A DNA stretch of 64,000 nt. Origin: Vogesella oryzae. Lineage in GTDB: Bacteria; Pseudomonadota; Gammaproteobacteria; Burkholderiales; Chromobacteriaceae. The notes beneath the pieces are model-generated. The model was not told where the DNA came from. It made no database searches and saw only the letters and a program-made list of their open reading frames with translations. Location: the NCBI RefSeq assembly GCF_902829295.1, contig NZ_CADEPL010000009.1:1-64000 (forward strand), read 5' to 3'. Below are positions 31,401 through 41,163 of the stretch, piece after piece. Each line of letters starts with the position of its first letter. Position 1 is the first letter of the stretch. A program made the translations under genes and the position numbers.

Positions 31401-32312
31401 ATGAAGCAGTTCGGCAAGGTAGCAGTAGTAATGGGTGGCAACTCGGCAGAGCGCGAAGTGTCGCTGATGAGCGGCGGCGGCGTGCTGGCCGCGTTGCAGA
31501 GCCAGGGCGTGGATGCGCATGCCTTCGATCCGGCGGAAAAACCGTTGGCCGCACTGAAGGAAGAGGGCTTTGTCCGCGTGTTCAACATCCTGCATGGCCC
31601 GTTTGGCGAGGATGGCACGCTGCAGGGCGCGCTGGAAGCGATGGGCATGCCGTACACCGGTTGCGGCGTACTGGCCTCGGCGATCTGCATGGACAAGTGG
31701 CGTACCAAGTTGCTGTGGAAGGGCGCCGGTTTGCCGATCCCGGCCTTCGAGCTGCTGAACGACAACAGCGATTTCGCTGCCATCGAACAACAGCTGGGCC
31801 TGCCGATTTTCGTGAAGCCGTCCACCGAGGGCTCCAGCATCGGCGTGACCAAGGTGAAAAATCCGGGCGAGCTGAAAGCCGCCTACGAGGAAGCCCGCAA
31901 GTACGACAGCATCGTGATCGCCGAGCAGTTCATCGGCGGCGGCGAGTACACCTGCGCGGTGATCGATGACAAGGCCTACCCGACCATCAAGATCGAGCCG
32001 GCTACCGAGTTCTACGACTACCAGGCCAAGTACTTCCGCGACGATACCGTGTACCGCTGCCCGTCCGGGCTGGCGCAGGAAACCGAGCAGCGTGCACGCG
32101 AGCTGGCGCTGCAGGCGTTCCGCGTGCTGGGTTGCCGTGGCTGGGCGCGGGTGGATTTCCTGATGGACGAGCAGGGTGGCATCTACCTGCTGGAAGTGAA
32201 TACCAACCCGGGCATGACCAGCCACAGCCTGGTGCCGATGGCGGCGCGTGCCGAGGGGCTGTCCTACGAGGAGCTGTGCGTAAAGGTGCTGGCGGCAGCT
32301 CATGTGGGATAA
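31401..32312 (+). CDS. ddlB: D-alanine-D-alanine ligase
   Basis: 303 aa ATP-grasp enzyme. [18 protein letters not shown] at the N-terminus, [14 protein letters not shown], and the C-terminal [16 protein letters not shown] are intact. Makes the D-Ala-D-Ala used by MurF. ATG at 31401 with AAGGAAG ahead gives the family start; a reading from 31371 adds ten residues. The spacer before it has a TTGGCCGCATG word and an 8-bp inverted repeat. It overlaps ftsQ by 11 bp. Confidence 0.96.
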   Translation: MKQFGKVAVVMGGNSAEREVSLMSGGGVLAALQSQGVDAHAFDPAEKPLAALKEEGFVRVFNILHGPFGEDGTLQGALEAMGMPYTGCGVLASAICMDKWRTKLLWKGAGLPIPAFELLNDNSDFAAIEQQLGLPIFVKPSTEGSSIGVTKVKNPGELKAAYEEARKYDSIVIAEQFIGGGEYTCAVIDDKAYPTIKIEPATEFYDYQAKYFRDDTVYRCPSGLAQETEQRARELALQAFRVLGCRGWARVDFLMDEQGGIYLLEVNTNPGMTSHSLVPMAARAEGLSYEELCVKVLAAAHVG

Positions 32313-33030
32313 CCATGCCGTATTGCGGGCAGTAGCCAATCTGCTGCTGACCGCGTCGTTATTGATGTTGTTGTATGCCGGGGGCTTCTGGCTGACGCAC
32401 TCGCCACTGTTCCCGGTGAAGCGGATCCACATCGGTGGAGAAGTGAACAAGGTAACGCCGGTGCAGTTGAAGTACATCGCGCAGAACGAGCTGACCGGCA
32501 CGTTTTTCACGCTGGACATCGACAAGACCCGGGCCGCGTTCGAAAAGCTGCCATGGGTGAGCAAGGTGCAGGTAAGGCGCACCTGGCCGGACCGGCTGGA
32601 TATCACGGTCGGCGAGCATGTGGCGCTGGCGCGGTGGGGAGACTCCGGTCTGATCAGCACCGAAGGGCGCTGGTTCGATGCCGCCAGCGACCAGCCGCTA
32701 CCGGTGCTGTTCGGGCCGGCAGCGAGCGAGAAGGAAATGGTGAAGATGCTGCAGGCCGCAAGGCAGCAGCTGATGCCGGTACACCTCCAGCCAGCCCGGT
32801 TGTGGCTGTCGGAACGGGAGGCGTGGCGGATGGAACTGGATAACGGGATCACGCTGGAACTGGGTAGCGGCCCGGTCATGGAAAGGTTGGCGCGCTTCGT
32901 GCTGCACTGGCCGAAAAGCCTAGCCACGCTGCCCTACTACATCACGTATGTGGATATGCGTTACCCCAATGGATTCGCCGTGCGGATGCCTGATTACAAG
33001 GCACCGCCGGTGGCAGGAAAGAAGCTTTGA
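32302..33030 (+). CDS. ftsQ: Cell division protein FtsQ
   Basis: 242 aa. A short cytoplasmic N-terminus, one transmembrane helix (about 14-32), the POTRA domain starting [20 protein letters not shown] with [19 protein letters not shown], and the beta domain ending in [19 protein letters not shown]. Forms the FtsQLB complex regulating septal synthesis. Overlaps ddlB at its start and ends over the possible ftsA TTG. Confidence 0.95.
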   Translation: MWDNHAVLRAVANLLLTASLLMLLYAGGFWLTHSPLFPVKRIHIGGEVNKVTPVQLKYIAQNELTGTFFTLDIDKTRAAFEKLPWVSKVQVRRTWPDRLDITVGEHVALARWGDSGLISTEGRWFDAASDQPLPVLFGPAASEKEMVKMLQAARQQLMPVHLQPARLWLSEREAWRMELDNGITLELGSGPVMERLARFVLHWPKSLATLPYYITYVDMRYPNGFAVRMPDYKAPPVAGKKL

Positions 33031-33044
33031 GCTTGGAGCGACAG

Positions 33045-34283
33045 GTGAGCAAACCTAAGGAAAGCAAGAACATGCTGGTCGGCCTGGACATCGGCACCTC
33101 GAAGATCGTGGCGATCGTTGCCGAGGTGCTGGAAGAAGGCCAGATCAATATCGTCGGCATGGGCCAGGTGCCTTCGCGCGGCCTGAAGCGCGGCATGGTG
33201 GTGAATATCGAATCCACCGTGCAGGCGATCCAGCGCGCGCTGGAAGAGGCCGAGCTGATGGCCGACTGCAAGATCAACGAGGTGTTTACCGGAATCGCCG
33301 GCAGCCACATCAAGAGCGTCAACTCGCACGGCATGGTGGCGATCAAGGATCGCGAAGTCACCCAGATGGATATCGACCGCGTGATCGAAACCGCGCGTGC
33401 GGTGTCGATTCCGCCGGATCATCAGGTGCTGCACATCCTGACCCAGGAATACAGCATCGACGGCCAGGAAGGCGTGCGCGAGCCGCTGGGCATGAGCGGT
33501 GTGCGGCTGGAGGCCAAGGTGCATATCGTTACTGGCGCGGTATCCGCGGCGCAGAACGTGGCCAAGTGCGTGCGTCGCTGCGGGCTGGAAGTGTCCGACC
33601 TGGTACTGCAGCCGATGGCGTCGGCCAACGCGGTGCTGTCGGAAGACGAGAAAGAACTGGGCGTGTGCCTGATCGATATCGGTGGCGGTACCACCGATAT
33701 CGCGGTGTATGCCAACGGCGCCATCCGCCATACCGCGGTGATTCCGATTGCCGGTGACCAGATCACCAACGACATCGCCATGGCGTTGCGCACCCCGACC
33801 AAAGAGGCCGAGGACATCAAGATCCAGCATGGCGTGTCGCTGGTGGGCCTGGCCGATCCGTCGCAGATGATCGAGGTGCCGGGCGTGGGCGAACGCGGTC
33901 CGCGCCAGATGTCGCGCGCCACCCTGGCCGAAGTGATCGAGCCGCGGGTGGAAGAGTTGTTCCAGCTGGTGCAGCAGGAGCTGCGCCGTAGTGGCTTCGA
34001 GGAAGTGTTGTCCTCGGGCATGGTTTTGACCGGTGGTGCCAGCCTGATGCCGGGCATGGTGGAACTGGCCGAAGAAGTGTTCCACATGCCGGTACGCATT
34101 GGCGTGCCCAAGTATGTGGGTGGCCTGTCGGAAGTAGTGAAGAATCCGCGCTTTTCTACCGGCGTGGGTCTGCTGCTGTACGGCAAGGACCAGATGCAGC
34201 CCCGTATCGGCCACAAGTCTGACGCCGCCGGTGTAGGGCAGATGTTCCAGAAGATGAAGGCGTGGTTCGCCGGCAACTTCTAA
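33045..34283 (+). CDS. ftsA: Cell division protein FtsA
   Basis: 412 aa actin-like protein that tethers FtsZ to the membrane. VGLDIGTSKIVAIVAE at the N-terminus, LIDIGGGTTDIAVY, and LTGGASLMPGM; the C-terminus is an amphipathic membrane-targeting helix (MFQKMKAWFAGNF). GTG at 33045 is preferred, with TTGGAG 7-10 bp upstream. A TTG at 33027 inside the ftsQ stop would add six residues. Confidence 0.95.
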   Translation: MSKPKESKNMLVGLDIGTSKIVAIVAEVLEEGQINIVGMGQVPSRGLKRGMVVNIESTVQAIQRALEEAELMADCKINEVFTGIAGSHIKSVNSHGMVAIKDREVTQMDIDRVIETARAVSIPPDHQVLHILTQEYSIDGQEGVREPLGMSGVRLEAKVHIVTGAVSAAQNVAKCVRRCGLEVSDLVLQPMASANAVLSEDEKELGVCLIDIGGGTTDIAVYANGAIRHTAVIPIAGDQITNDIAMALRTPTKEAEDIKIQHGVSLVGLADPSQMIEVPGVGERGPRQMSRATLAEVIEPRVEELFQLVQQELRRSGFEEVLSSGMVLTGGASLMPGMVELAEEVFHMPVRIGVPKYVGGLSEVVKNPRFSTGVGLLLYGKDQMQPRIGHKSDAAGVGQMFQKMKAWFAGNF

Positions 34284-34335
34284 GTAGGTAAGCGATTCGT
34301 CCGTCAACAGCTCATCTTTTTACAGGAGAGGAAAA

Positions 34336-35520
34336 ATGAGCGGCATGGTATTCGAAGTAATGCAAGAAACTGCCAATGCGGCAGTGATCAAGGTGATCGG
34401 TGTCGGCGGTGGCGGCTGCAACGCTATCGACAACATGATCGACAGCAAGGTGGCCGGCGTGGAATTCATCTGTGCCAACACCGATGCACAGGCCCTGCAA
34501 CGCAACAAGGCGGGCCTGAAACTGCAACTGGGCAATAATCTGACCCGTGGTCTGGGTGCCGGTGCCAATCCGGAGGTTGGCCGCAGTGCCGCGCTGGAAG
34601 ACCGCGAGCGCATCGCCGAGATGCTGCGCGGTGCCAACATGGTATTCGTGACTGCCGGCATGGGTGGCGGTACCGGTACCGGCGCCGCGCCGGTGGTGGC
34701 CGAAGTGGCCAAGGAACTGGGCATCCTGACCGTGGGCGTGGTTACCCGTCCGTTCGAGCACGAAGGCCGCCGCCTGCGCGTAGCCGGTGATGGTATCGAC
34801 CTGCTGAAAAAGCATGTCGACTCGCTGATCGTGATCCCGAACGAAAAGCTGATGGCGGTGCTGGGTGAGGATGTCACCATGCGTGAAGCCTTCCGCGCTG
34901 CCGACGATGTGCTGAAGGGCGCCGTGGCCGGTATCTCGGAAGTGATCACCTGCCCGGGTCTGATCAACGTCGACTTTGCCGACGTGCGCGCGGTAATGGG
35001 CGAAATGGGCCTGGCAATGATGGGTTCCGCCTACGCGGCCGGTATCGATCGTGCCCGCGTGGCTGCCGAGCAGGCCGTGGCCAGCCCGCTGCTGGACAAC
35101 ATCACGCTGGAAGGCGCCCGCGGCGTGCTGGTGAACATTTCCACCGCACCTGGCTGCCTGAAGATGAGCGAATACCGCGAAATCATGAGCATCATCCGTC
35201 AGTATGCCGACGAAGATGCCCAAGTGAAGTTCGGTACCGCCGAAGTGGAAGACATGCCGGAAGACACCATCCGCGTGACGCTGATCGCCACCGGCCTGGG
35301 GCAGAAGCCGCAGACTGGCCGCACCGAGCGTCCGGATTACATCAAGGTGCTGAAAACCGGTACCGACAATGTCGCGATGGAAGTGAACTACGCCGACCTG
35401 GAAAAGATGCCGGCGATCAGCCGTAGCAATCGCCGTACTCCGGTTGCCGCCGACTTCAGCGATCCGGGCGTTAGCGAGTCCTACGATATTCCGGCGTTCC
35501 TGCGCAAACAGGCTGACTGA
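34336..35520 (+). CDS. ftsZ: Cell division protein FtsZ
   Basis: 394 aa tubulin homologue. N-terminal IKVIGVGGGGCNAIDNM, tubulin signature GGGTGTGAAP, and the conserved C-terminal peptide SYDIPAFLRKQAD that binds FtsA and ZipA-type partners. A strong ribosome-binding site (ACAGGAGAGG) precedes ATG. GTP-dependent polymer forming the Z-ring. 52 bp after ftsA. Confidence 0.98.
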   Translation: MSGMVFEVMQETANAAVIKVIGVGGGGCNAIDNMIDSKVAGVEFICANTDAQALQRNKAGLKLQLGNNLTRGLGAGANPEVGRSAALEDRERIAEMLRGANMVFVTAGMGGGTGTGAAPVVAEVAKELGILTVGVVTRPFEHEGRRLRVAGDGIDLLKKHVDSLIVIPNEKLMAVLGEDVTMREAFRAADDVLKGAVAGISEVITCPGLINVDFADVRAVMGEMGLAMMGSAYAAGIDRARVAAEQAVASPLLDNITLEGARGVLVNISTAPGCLKMSEYREIMSIIRQYADEDAQVKFGTAEVEDMPEDTIRVTLIATGLGQKPQTGRTERPDYIKVLKTGTDNVAMEVNYADLEKMPAISRSNRRTPVAADFSDPGVSESYDIPAFLRKQAD

Positions 35521-35573
35521 TAGCCTTGGCTTATTGATTGCGGCAGATGAATCAATCAGGGCCGAAAATGCCC

Positions 35574-35584
35574 TGTGATAAAAT
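35574..35584 (+). promoter_or_regulatory. Possible extended -10 promoter for lpxC
   Basis: TGTGATAAAAT carries an extended -10 (TG-n-GATAAA) 30 bp ahead of the lpxC ATG. There is no good -35. Just upstream, CAGGGC/GCCCTG (35557-35562 with 35570-35575) can form a short hairpin that may weakly terminate ftsZ transcripts. Confidence 0.35.
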
Positions 35585-35614
35585 TGCCGTCATCAAACAA
35601 GTCAGGGACGCATC

Positions 35615-36529
35615 ATGATCCTGCAGCGCACGCTGAAACAGACGATCAGCGCAACCGGCGTTGGTCTGCATTCCGGCGAGCGGGTGAAACTCACCCTGCA
35701 CCCGGCTGCGCCCGATACCGGTATCGTCTTTCGCCGCACCGACCTGCCCGAGCCGGTCGAGGTGGCGGCACAACCGTCGCTCGTGAACGACACGCGCCTC
35801 TCCTCGACGCTGGTGACTGACACCGGCGTGCGTGTCGGCACGATCGAGCATCTGATGTCGGCTTTTGCAGGGCTGGGTATCGATAACGTGGTTGTGGATG
35901 TAACGGCGGCAGAGATTCCCATCATGGATGGCTCTGCCGCTCCGTTCATCTTTCTGTTGCAGACGGCTGGCATCGAGGAACAGGCCAGACCGAAAAAATT
36001 CATCCGGGTGAAGCAGCCGGTGGAGGTGGTGGAAGGTGACAAGTGGGTGAAGCTAGTGCCACACGAGGGCTTCAGCGTCGAACTGTCCATCGAATTCAAC
36101 CATCCGGCATTCAACCGCGCACCGCAGACGGTGCACATCGATTTCGCGTCGCGTTCGTATATCGACGAGATCAGTCGCGCACGTACCTTCGGCTTTATGC
36201 ACGAAGTGGAGTACATGCGTCAGCATGGTCTGGGACGTGGCGGTAATCTCAATAACGCCATCGTGATCGATGACGAGTACGTACTGAATCCGGAAGGGCT
36301 GCGCTTTCCGGACGAATTCGTGCGCCACAAGATTCTGGATGCCATCGGCGACTTGTACATCGTTGGCCACCCGCTGATTGCCGCATTCAGCGGCCACAAG
36401 TCCGGCCATGCACTGAATAACAAGCTGTTGCGGGTATTGCTGGCTACGCCGGATGCCTGGGAGTTTGTTTCTTTCTCCCAGACCGACGAGGTGCCGTCGA
36501 GCTTCCATCGCCTGCCGGAAGTGATCTGA
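35615..36529 (+). CDS. lpxC: UDP-3-O-acyl-GlcNAc deacetylase
   Basis: 304 aa zinc amidase, the committed step of lipid A synthesis. Zinc ligands are recognisable as His in [17 protein letters not shown] and His/Asp in [10 protein letters not shown]; the catalytic His is in [15 protein letters not shown]. Follows ftsZ by 94 bp at the end of the dcw cluster, as in many proteobacteria. Confirms an LPS-containing outer membrane. Confidence 0.97.
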   Translation: MILQRTLKQTISATGVGLHSGERVKLTLHPAAPDTGIVFRRTDLPEPVEVAAQPSLVNDTRLSSTLVTDTGVRVGTIEHLMSAFAGLGIDNVVVDVTAAEIPIMDGSAAPFIFLLQTAGIEEQARPKKFIRVKQPVEVVEGDKWVKLVPHEGFSVELSIEFNHPAFNRAPQTVHIDFASRSYIDEISRARTFGFMHEVEYMRQHGLGRGGNLNNAIVIDDEYVLNPEGLRFPDEFVRHKILDAIGDLYIVGHPLIAAFSGHKSGHALNNKLLRVLLATPDAWEFVSFSQTDEVPSSFHRLPEVI

Positions 36530-37166
36530 TATTAACTGTTGGCCGCAAAGAAAAAGCCGCGATAAGGATCGCGGCTTTTGTGCTTACAGGCGGGAGGTAC
36601 AGCTTGCGCTCTTTTTCCCGTTGCGGTGTACGGTCGATGTTGCCCGCTTTGTTCAGATTAAGACGGAGTTCCTCCAGCGTGGGGGGGGTCCAGCCCTTAG
36701 GACACATATCTTCCATCAGCTCGCGTCTTATCCAGTCATTAGCGGCAATACCGCGCCAGTCGCTATTTTGTGCTTCTATCCAGCGCTTGTTGACCGTATC
36801 GCCATAAGCGTAACTACGCAGTTGACGCTTGATGCAGTAAAGGCCTTCCCGGCTGATGTTCTCGATGCCGCTACTGCTTAGCTGGCGCAAGGTGTACCGA
36901 ATTACTTCGTCTTCGCCCAGTTGCAGATCTGAGATGTCGACAAATACCTTGGGGCGTACACTGGCGGGCATCGGCAGTTCCAGCCATTGCGGGGCAGTCG
37001 CGTATGGAGGCAGAGTCTGCGATTTTTCCTGCCAGACAAAATCCTCGGTATATGGGTTGACTGGCAGCTTGCGCGGGCGGTCTTTGCCTGACAGGTCGGC
37101 ATGGGCGAGGTTGGCCGCAAGCAGTAGCGCCAGCGCAAAGGGAAGTTGTTGCAAGAGTCGTTTCAA
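36444..37166 (-). CDS. CNP1-like periplasmic protein with an overlong C-terminus
   Basis: 240 aa as read. Signal peptide [23 protein letters not shown], then a domain resembling the CNP1-like family of Neisseriales/Burkholderiales ([43 protein letters not shown]). The conserved part ends near KERKLYLPP. The remaining ~45 residues read through a strong terminator and 86 bp antisense into lpxC. An out-of-frame TAA lies at 36584-36586, and an 8-C run (minus strand, 36681-36688) is in the gene, so a length change or frame error is possible. The start is TTG, 2 bp after the upstream stop. Function unknown. Confidence 0.65.
   Translation of the reverse strand: MKRLLQQLPFALALLLAANLAHADLSGKDRPRKLPVNPYTEDFVWQEKSQTLPPYATAPQWLELPMPASVRPKVFVDISDLQLGEDEVIRYTLRQLSSSGIENISREGLYCIKRQLRSYAYGDTVNKRWIEAQNSDWRGIAANDWIRRELMEDMCPKGWTPPTLEELRLNLNKAGNIDRTPQREKERKLYLPPVSTKAAILIAAFSLRPTVNIRSLPAGDGSSTAPRRSGRKKQTPRHPA
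36552..36579. terminator. Bidirectional terminator after lpxC
   Basis: Perfect 12-bp stem AAAAGCCGCGAT/ATCGCGGCTTTT (36552-36563 with 36568-36579), AAGG loop, with A/T runs on both sides. It lies inside the nominal reading frame of the minus-strand CNP1-like gene, which argues that this frame should end before it. Confidence 0.9.
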
Positions 37167-37168
37167 AA

Positions 37169-37936
37169 TTATGTCCTGGGTTGTCCAATGCGCAGCTGGT
37201 AACGGCGGCGACCGGTTTCGCGACCGCCCATGCCCCAGCTGATTTCGGAAAAGCCGACATCGCCACGGGCATTGACGGTCAGCAGGGAAGAGGCGCGTGT
37301 ACCGTAGTCACGGCCTACGATAAATACAGGGGACAGCATTTTTTCCTGCGCCAGACCGACGCCGGTATTGGGAAGTTCCGCCACGTTGGCCGCAGTGCTG
37401 TCGCACAGCCAGGGCAGCACTTCTGCCTCTTGCGGCGGACGGCGCAGCGTACCCATGCGTTCGCGCAGACGTTCGCACTTGAACCACGGGGTATCCATGT
37501 CGGCATTGGCCAGCAGATGGATGCCGGGACTGACGCGGTTCAGCATGCCGGTGCGGCTGTTGAAGTGCAGCAGGTCATTGCTGGGACCGAACAGCAGATT
37601 GAACGGGCCGAATTCGTGGCGGTGCTCACGCAGCCAGGCGGCAAACGCCAGCGGTTCCTCGTTGCCGGAAACAAAGCGCTGCACCAGTTCGCCACGCGAA
37701 CGCGGAGCCATCTGCGGCCGGCCGTCGCGGATATGCGTGACGGCGGCCAACCTGCCGCGGGTGTCGATCGCCAGCCAGCTGCCGCCGGCCTGCAGATCGC
37801 GTCCACCCAGCGTTTGCGGCGCATCCTGCCAGTAATCCAGTGCGGCACTGGGGCGGCGGTAGTACTCGTCGCGGTTGGCGAGCAGTACCAGCGGGCCGAG
37901 CGCCGGCGTCTTGTAAGCCAGGGCAATCACACACAT
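37169..37936 (-). CDS. NRDE/TANGO2-family protein
   Basis: 255 aa. Begins with MCVIALAY and the family-naming NRDE motif in LLANRDEYYRRPS, with the following GGRDLQAGGSWLAI and FNLLFG. Cys2 would become an N-terminal nucleophile if Met is removed, as in other Ntn-type members. TANGO2 relatives have been linked to haem trafficking, but the bacterial role is not settled. Co-directional with the CNP1-like gene, 2 bp apart, and divergent from the tusA-like gene. Confidence 0.85.
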   Translation of the reverse strand: MCVIALAYKTPALGPLVLLANRDEYYRRPSAALDYWQDAPQTLGGRDLQAGGSWLAIDTRGRLAAVTHIRDGRPQMAPRSRGELVQRFVSGNEEPLAFAAWLREHRHEFGPFNLLFGPSNDLLHFNSRTGMLNRVSPGIHLLANADMDTPWFKCERLRERMGTLRRPPQEAEVLPWLCDSTAANVAELPNTGVGLAQEKMLSPVFIVGRDYGTRASSLLTVNARGDVGFSEISWGMGGRETGRRRYQLRIGQPRT

Positions 37937-38009
37937 GGTTGGGGTTTTGCGTCCAAGCTCATTTAAAATGACCGCTTTATTGTAGCGACTATGCGTGCAG
38001 GGAGCGACT

Positions 38010-38240
38010 ATGCAACCAGATCAACAGCTGGACCTCTCCGGGCTGAATTGCCCATTACCGATTCTGCGCTCCAAGAAGGCGCTGGCCACCATGGAGAGCG
38101 GCCAGGTGTTGTCGGTGCTGGCGACCGACCCTGGTGCGCCCAAGGATTTCGAGGCCTTCTGCCGGCAGACCGGTAACGCGCTGCTGGAGTCGTCCGTTAC
38201 CGCAGAAGGCAAGTTTTTGCTCGTTGTCCGCCGTAAATAG
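38010..38240 (+). CDS. TusA-family sulfur carrier protein
   Basis: 76 aa. Contains the CPxP motif in [19 protein letters not shown], the hallmark of TusA/YedF-type proteins in which the Cys carries persulfide sulfur. Residual part [22 protein letters not shown] is typical. ATG at 38010 has GGAGCGACT ahead; an upstream ATG at 37995 would add five residues. It could serve tRNA thiolation or molybdenum cofactor enzymes. TusA is the likeliest name, but paralogues are hard to tell apart. Confidence 0.85.
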   Translation: MQPDQQLDLSGLNCPLPILRSKKALATMESGQVLSVLATDPGAPKDFEAFCRQTGNALLESSVTAEGKFLLVVRRK

Positions 38241-38290
38241 CCGTTGCGGCCAACGTTTACCGGCTTTACCGCTTACCCGAGAGACCAATC

Positions 38291-39322
38291 ATGAAATTGA
38301 CCATTACCCGCCCGGATGACTGGCACCTGCACCTGCGCGATGGCATTGCCATGCAGGCGGTGCTGCCGGATACCTGCCGCCAGATGGGGCGCGCCATCGT
38401 GATGCCCAACCTCAAGCCGCCGGTGACCACGGTGGAAGCCGCCGCCGCCTACCGCGAGCGCATCCTGGCCGCGCGGCCGGCTGGCAGTCAGTTTGAGCCG
38501 CTGATGACGCTGTATCTGACCGAAACCACCACCGCAGAAGAAGTGCGCAAGGCCAAGGCCAGCGGTTTCGTGCATGGCATCAAGCTGTATCCGGCTGGCG
38601 CGACCACCAACTCCGATGCCGGTGTGCGCGATGTTGCCAATGCCATGGTGGCACTGGAGGCCATGGCGGAAGTCGGCATGCCACTGCTGGTACATGGCGA
38701 AGTGACCGATCCGAACGTGGATGTGTTCGATCGCGAGGCGGTGTTCATCGACACCGTATTCGAGCCGCTATTGCAGCGCCTGCCGCAGCTGCGCGTAGTA
38801 TTCGAGCACATCACTACCCGCCAGGCTGCCGAGTACGTGGCTGCCGCGCCGGCCAACGTGGCGGCCACCATTACCGCCCATCACCTGCTGATGAACCGCA
38901 ATGCGCTGTTTACCGGTGGCATCCGCCCGCACCACTATTGCCTGCCGGTACTGAAGCGCGAGCTGCACCGCGAAGCGTTGCTGGCCGCCGCCACCAGCGG
39001 CAGCGACAAATTCTTCCTCGGCACCGATAGTGCGCCGCACGCACGCCACACCAAGGAAAACGCCTGCGGTTGCGCTGGCATGTACACCGCCAATGCCGCT
39101 ATCGAGCTGTACGCTGAAGCCTTCGAGCAGGCCGGTGCCCTGGACAAGCTGGAGGCGTTCGCCAGCTTTAACGGGCCGGCATTTTATGGTCTGCCACGCA
39201 ATGCCGATACCATCACTTTGCATAAGGAAAGCTGGCAAGTGCCGGCGGCACTGACCTATGGTGAAGAGGAGCTGGTGCCGTTACGTGCCGGCGAGCATGT
39301 GCATTGGCGATGCCAGCCATGA
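38291..39322 (+). CDS. pyrC: Dihydroorotase
   Basis: 343 aa class II dihydroorotase, third step of pyrimidine synthesis. Metal ligands are visible: HxH in [10 protein letters not shown], the carboxylated Lys in [17 protein letters not shown], His in LLVHGEVTD and ITAHHLL, and the catalytic Asp in [13 protein letters not shown]. 50 bp after the tusA-like gene, possibly co-transcribed. Confidence 0.96.
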   Translation: MKLTITRPDDWHLHLRDGIAMQAVLPDTCRQMGRAIVMPNLKPPVTTVEAAAAYRERILAARPAGSQFEPLMTLYLTETTTAEEVRKAKASGFVHGIKLYPAGATTNSDAGVRDVANAMVALEAMAEVGMPLLVHGEVTDPNVDVFDREAVFIDTVFEPLLQRLPQLRVVFEHITTRQAAEYVAAAPANVAATITAHHLLMNRNALFTGGIRPHHYCLPVLKRELHREALLAAATSGSDKFFLGTDSAPHARHTKENACGCAGMYTANAAIELYAEAFEQAGALDKLEAFASFNGPAFYGLPRNADTITLHKESWQVPAALTYGEEELVPLRAGEHVHWRCQP

Positions 39323-39425
39323 GTCTTTTTCATGGCTTGGCATGAAAATGGCGTTTCTACCACAACCATATGAAGGAAATGCCACGTATTGATGCGGCTG
39401 TGGCGTGGTAAGCGCGTTTTGGCTC

Positions 39426-39454
39426 TTGTGACAGCTATGTCTGCTGTGCATAAT
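39426..39454 (+). promoter_or_regulatory. Likely oppA promoter
   Basis: TTGTGA (39426-39431), 17-bp spacer, CATAAT (39449-39454), about 90 bp ahead of oppA. It predicts a 5' leader of roughly 85 nt that contains the hairpin at 39497-39520. Confidence 0.6.
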
Positions 39455-39496
39455 GGCCTCGCCTTTACGTACTGTATACACAGATTGTTTTTCAGG

Positions 39497-39523
39497 ACGA
39501 CCTGCGCTTTTGCAGGTCGTTTC
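39497..39523 (+). promoter_or_regulatory. Leader hairpin before oppA
   Basis: 9-bp perfect stem ACGACCTGC/GCAGGTCGT (39497-39505 with 39512-39520), loop GCTTTT, followed by TTTCTT, then the AGGAGAGCAGGAG ribosome-binding region and ATG at 39547. It has the shape of an intrinsic terminator but stands inside the expected leader, so attenuation or sRNA control is possible. It may also end transcripts coming from pyrC. Confidence 0.55.
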
Positions 39524-39546
39524 TTGTTCAAGGAGAGCAGGAGAAT

Positions 39547-41163
39547 ATGAAAAAAACCATGACATTCAGCGTCGTTGCCGCATCCGTTGCCCTGGCCCTG
39601 GCCGCTCCGGTTGCCCTGGCCGCCAAGGTACCGGCCGGTGTCCAGCTGGACGCCAAGCAGGAACTGGTGCGTAACAACGGTTCCGAAGCCGAGTCGCTTG
39701 ATCCGGCTCTGGCCGAATCGGTTGGCGCCAACAACATCGCCCGCGACCTGTTCGAAGGTCTGACTGCCACCGACGCCGACGGCAAGGTTGTGCCGGGCGT
39801 GGCCGAGTCCTGGAAACAGACCGACGCGACGACCTGGGTATTCAAGCTGCGCAAGAACGCCAAGTGGTCCGACGGCACTGCCGTGACTGCTGACGACTTT
39901 GTTTACGGTATCCGCCGCTTCCTGGATCCGAAAACCGCTTCCCCGTACGCCACCACCTACGGCATTTTCCTGGTGAATGGCCAGGAAGTCGCCGAAGGCA
40001 AGAAGCCGGTGACCGAGGTGGGCGTAAAGGCCATCGACAAGTACACCCTGGAACTGAAGACCCCGTATCCGGTAGCGTTCATGCCGGAGCTGGTGTCCAA
40101 CACCCAGCTGGGCCCGGCACCGAAGGCCGCCATCGAGAAGTACGGCAAGGACTGGACCAAGCCGGGCAAACTGGTTGGCAACGGTGCTTTCATGCTGAAA
40201 GACTGGCTGGTAAACAGCAAGCTGGTGATCGAGAAGAACCAGAACTACTGGGACAAGGCCAACGTACAGCTGACCAAGGTGACCTACCTGCCGGTTGAAG
40301 ACGGTTTTGCCGACGTGAAACTGTTCCAGTCCGGCGAAAACGACTGGGTATACCAGCTGCCTCCGGGCACCTACGAGAAGTACAAGGCCGAACTGCCGAA
40401 AGACATCCGCAATGCGCCGATGCTGGGCCTGCGTTACTACTCCTTCAACGTGAAAGATCCGCTGCTGAAGGACGTGCGCGTGCGCAAGGCACTGTCGATG
40501 GTGATCGACCGCGACATCCTGTCCTCCAAGATCACCGCTGACGGCCAGGTTCCGGCTTACAGCGCCATCGTGCGCGGCACTGCCGGCGCCGACGTGACCA
40601 CCTACGACTGGGCAAAATGGCCGATGGCACAGCGCGTTGCCGAAGCCAAGAAGCTGCTGGCCGCTGCCGGTGTCCAGCCGGGCACCAAGATCAAGTTCAC
40701 CTACAACACCAGTGAATACCACAAGAAGATGGCGATCTTCGCCGCTTCCGAGTGGAAGTCCAAGCTCGGCCTGAACACCGACATGGAAAACATGGAGTTC
40801 AAGGTGCTGCTGAAGAAGCGTCATGACGGTGACTACCAGATCGCCCGTAACGGCTGGGTAGCTGACTACAACGACGCCACTTCCTTCCTGGCACTGATCC
40901 AGTGCGGCAACGACCAGAACGACAACGGCAACTGCAACCCGAAGGCAGACGAACTGATCAAACAGGGCAACCTGAGCAAGGATCCGGCCAAGCGCAAGCA
41001 GCTGCTGACCCAGGCTACCAAGATGATCATGGACGACTACCCGATGCTGCCGCTGCTGCAGTACACCGTTCCGCGTCTGGTTAAGTCCTACGTTGGTGGC
41101 TACTCCACCAAGAACCCGATGGACCGTTACCGCAACAAGGACCTGTACATCATCAAGCACTAA
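39547..41163 (+). CDS. oppA: Oligopeptide-binding protein OppA
   Basis: 538 aa extracytoplasmic solute-binding protein, family 5. Signal peptide with cleavage near VALAAKV; LVRNNGSEAESLDPALAES and DLFEGLTATDADGKVVPGVAESW are typical of OppA/MppA. Two cysteines near residues 456-466 (IQCGNDQNDNGNCNPKAD) match the disulfide of E. coli OppA. Captures peptides for OppBCDF. The codon use is very biased (few rare codons), suggesting high expression. Followed by a hairpin-rich spacer. Confidence 0.94.
   Translation: MKKTMTFSVVAASVALALAAPVALAAKVPAGVQLDAKQELVRNNGSEAESLDPALAESVGANNIARDLFEGLTATDADGKVVPGVAESWKQTDATTWVFKLRKNAKWSDGTAVTADDFVYGIRRFLDPKTASPYATTYGIFLVNGQEVAEGKKPVTEVGVKAIDKYTLELKTPYPVAFMPELVSNTQLGPAPKAAIEKYGKDWTKPGKLVGNGAFMLKDWLVNSKLVIEKNQNYWDKANVQLTKVTYLPVEDGFADVKLFQSGENDWVYQLPPGTYEKYKAELPKDIRNAPMLGLRYYSFNVKDPLLKDVRVRKALSMVIDRDILSSKITADGQVPAYSAIVRGTAGADVTTYDWAKWPMAQRVAEAKKLLAAAGVQPGTKIKFTYNTSEYHKKMAIFAASEWKSKLGLNTDMENMEFKVLLKKRHDGDYQIARNGWVADYNDATSFLALIQCGNDQNDNGNCNPKADELIKQGNLSKDPAKRKQLLTQATKMIMDDYPMLPLLQYTVPRLVKSYVGGYSTKNPMDRYRNKDLYIIKH

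Noticed and set aside
30807-32927. 706-codon open frame opposite murC, ddlB and ftsQ
   Set aside because: Spans three genes with clear conserved motifs on the other strand.
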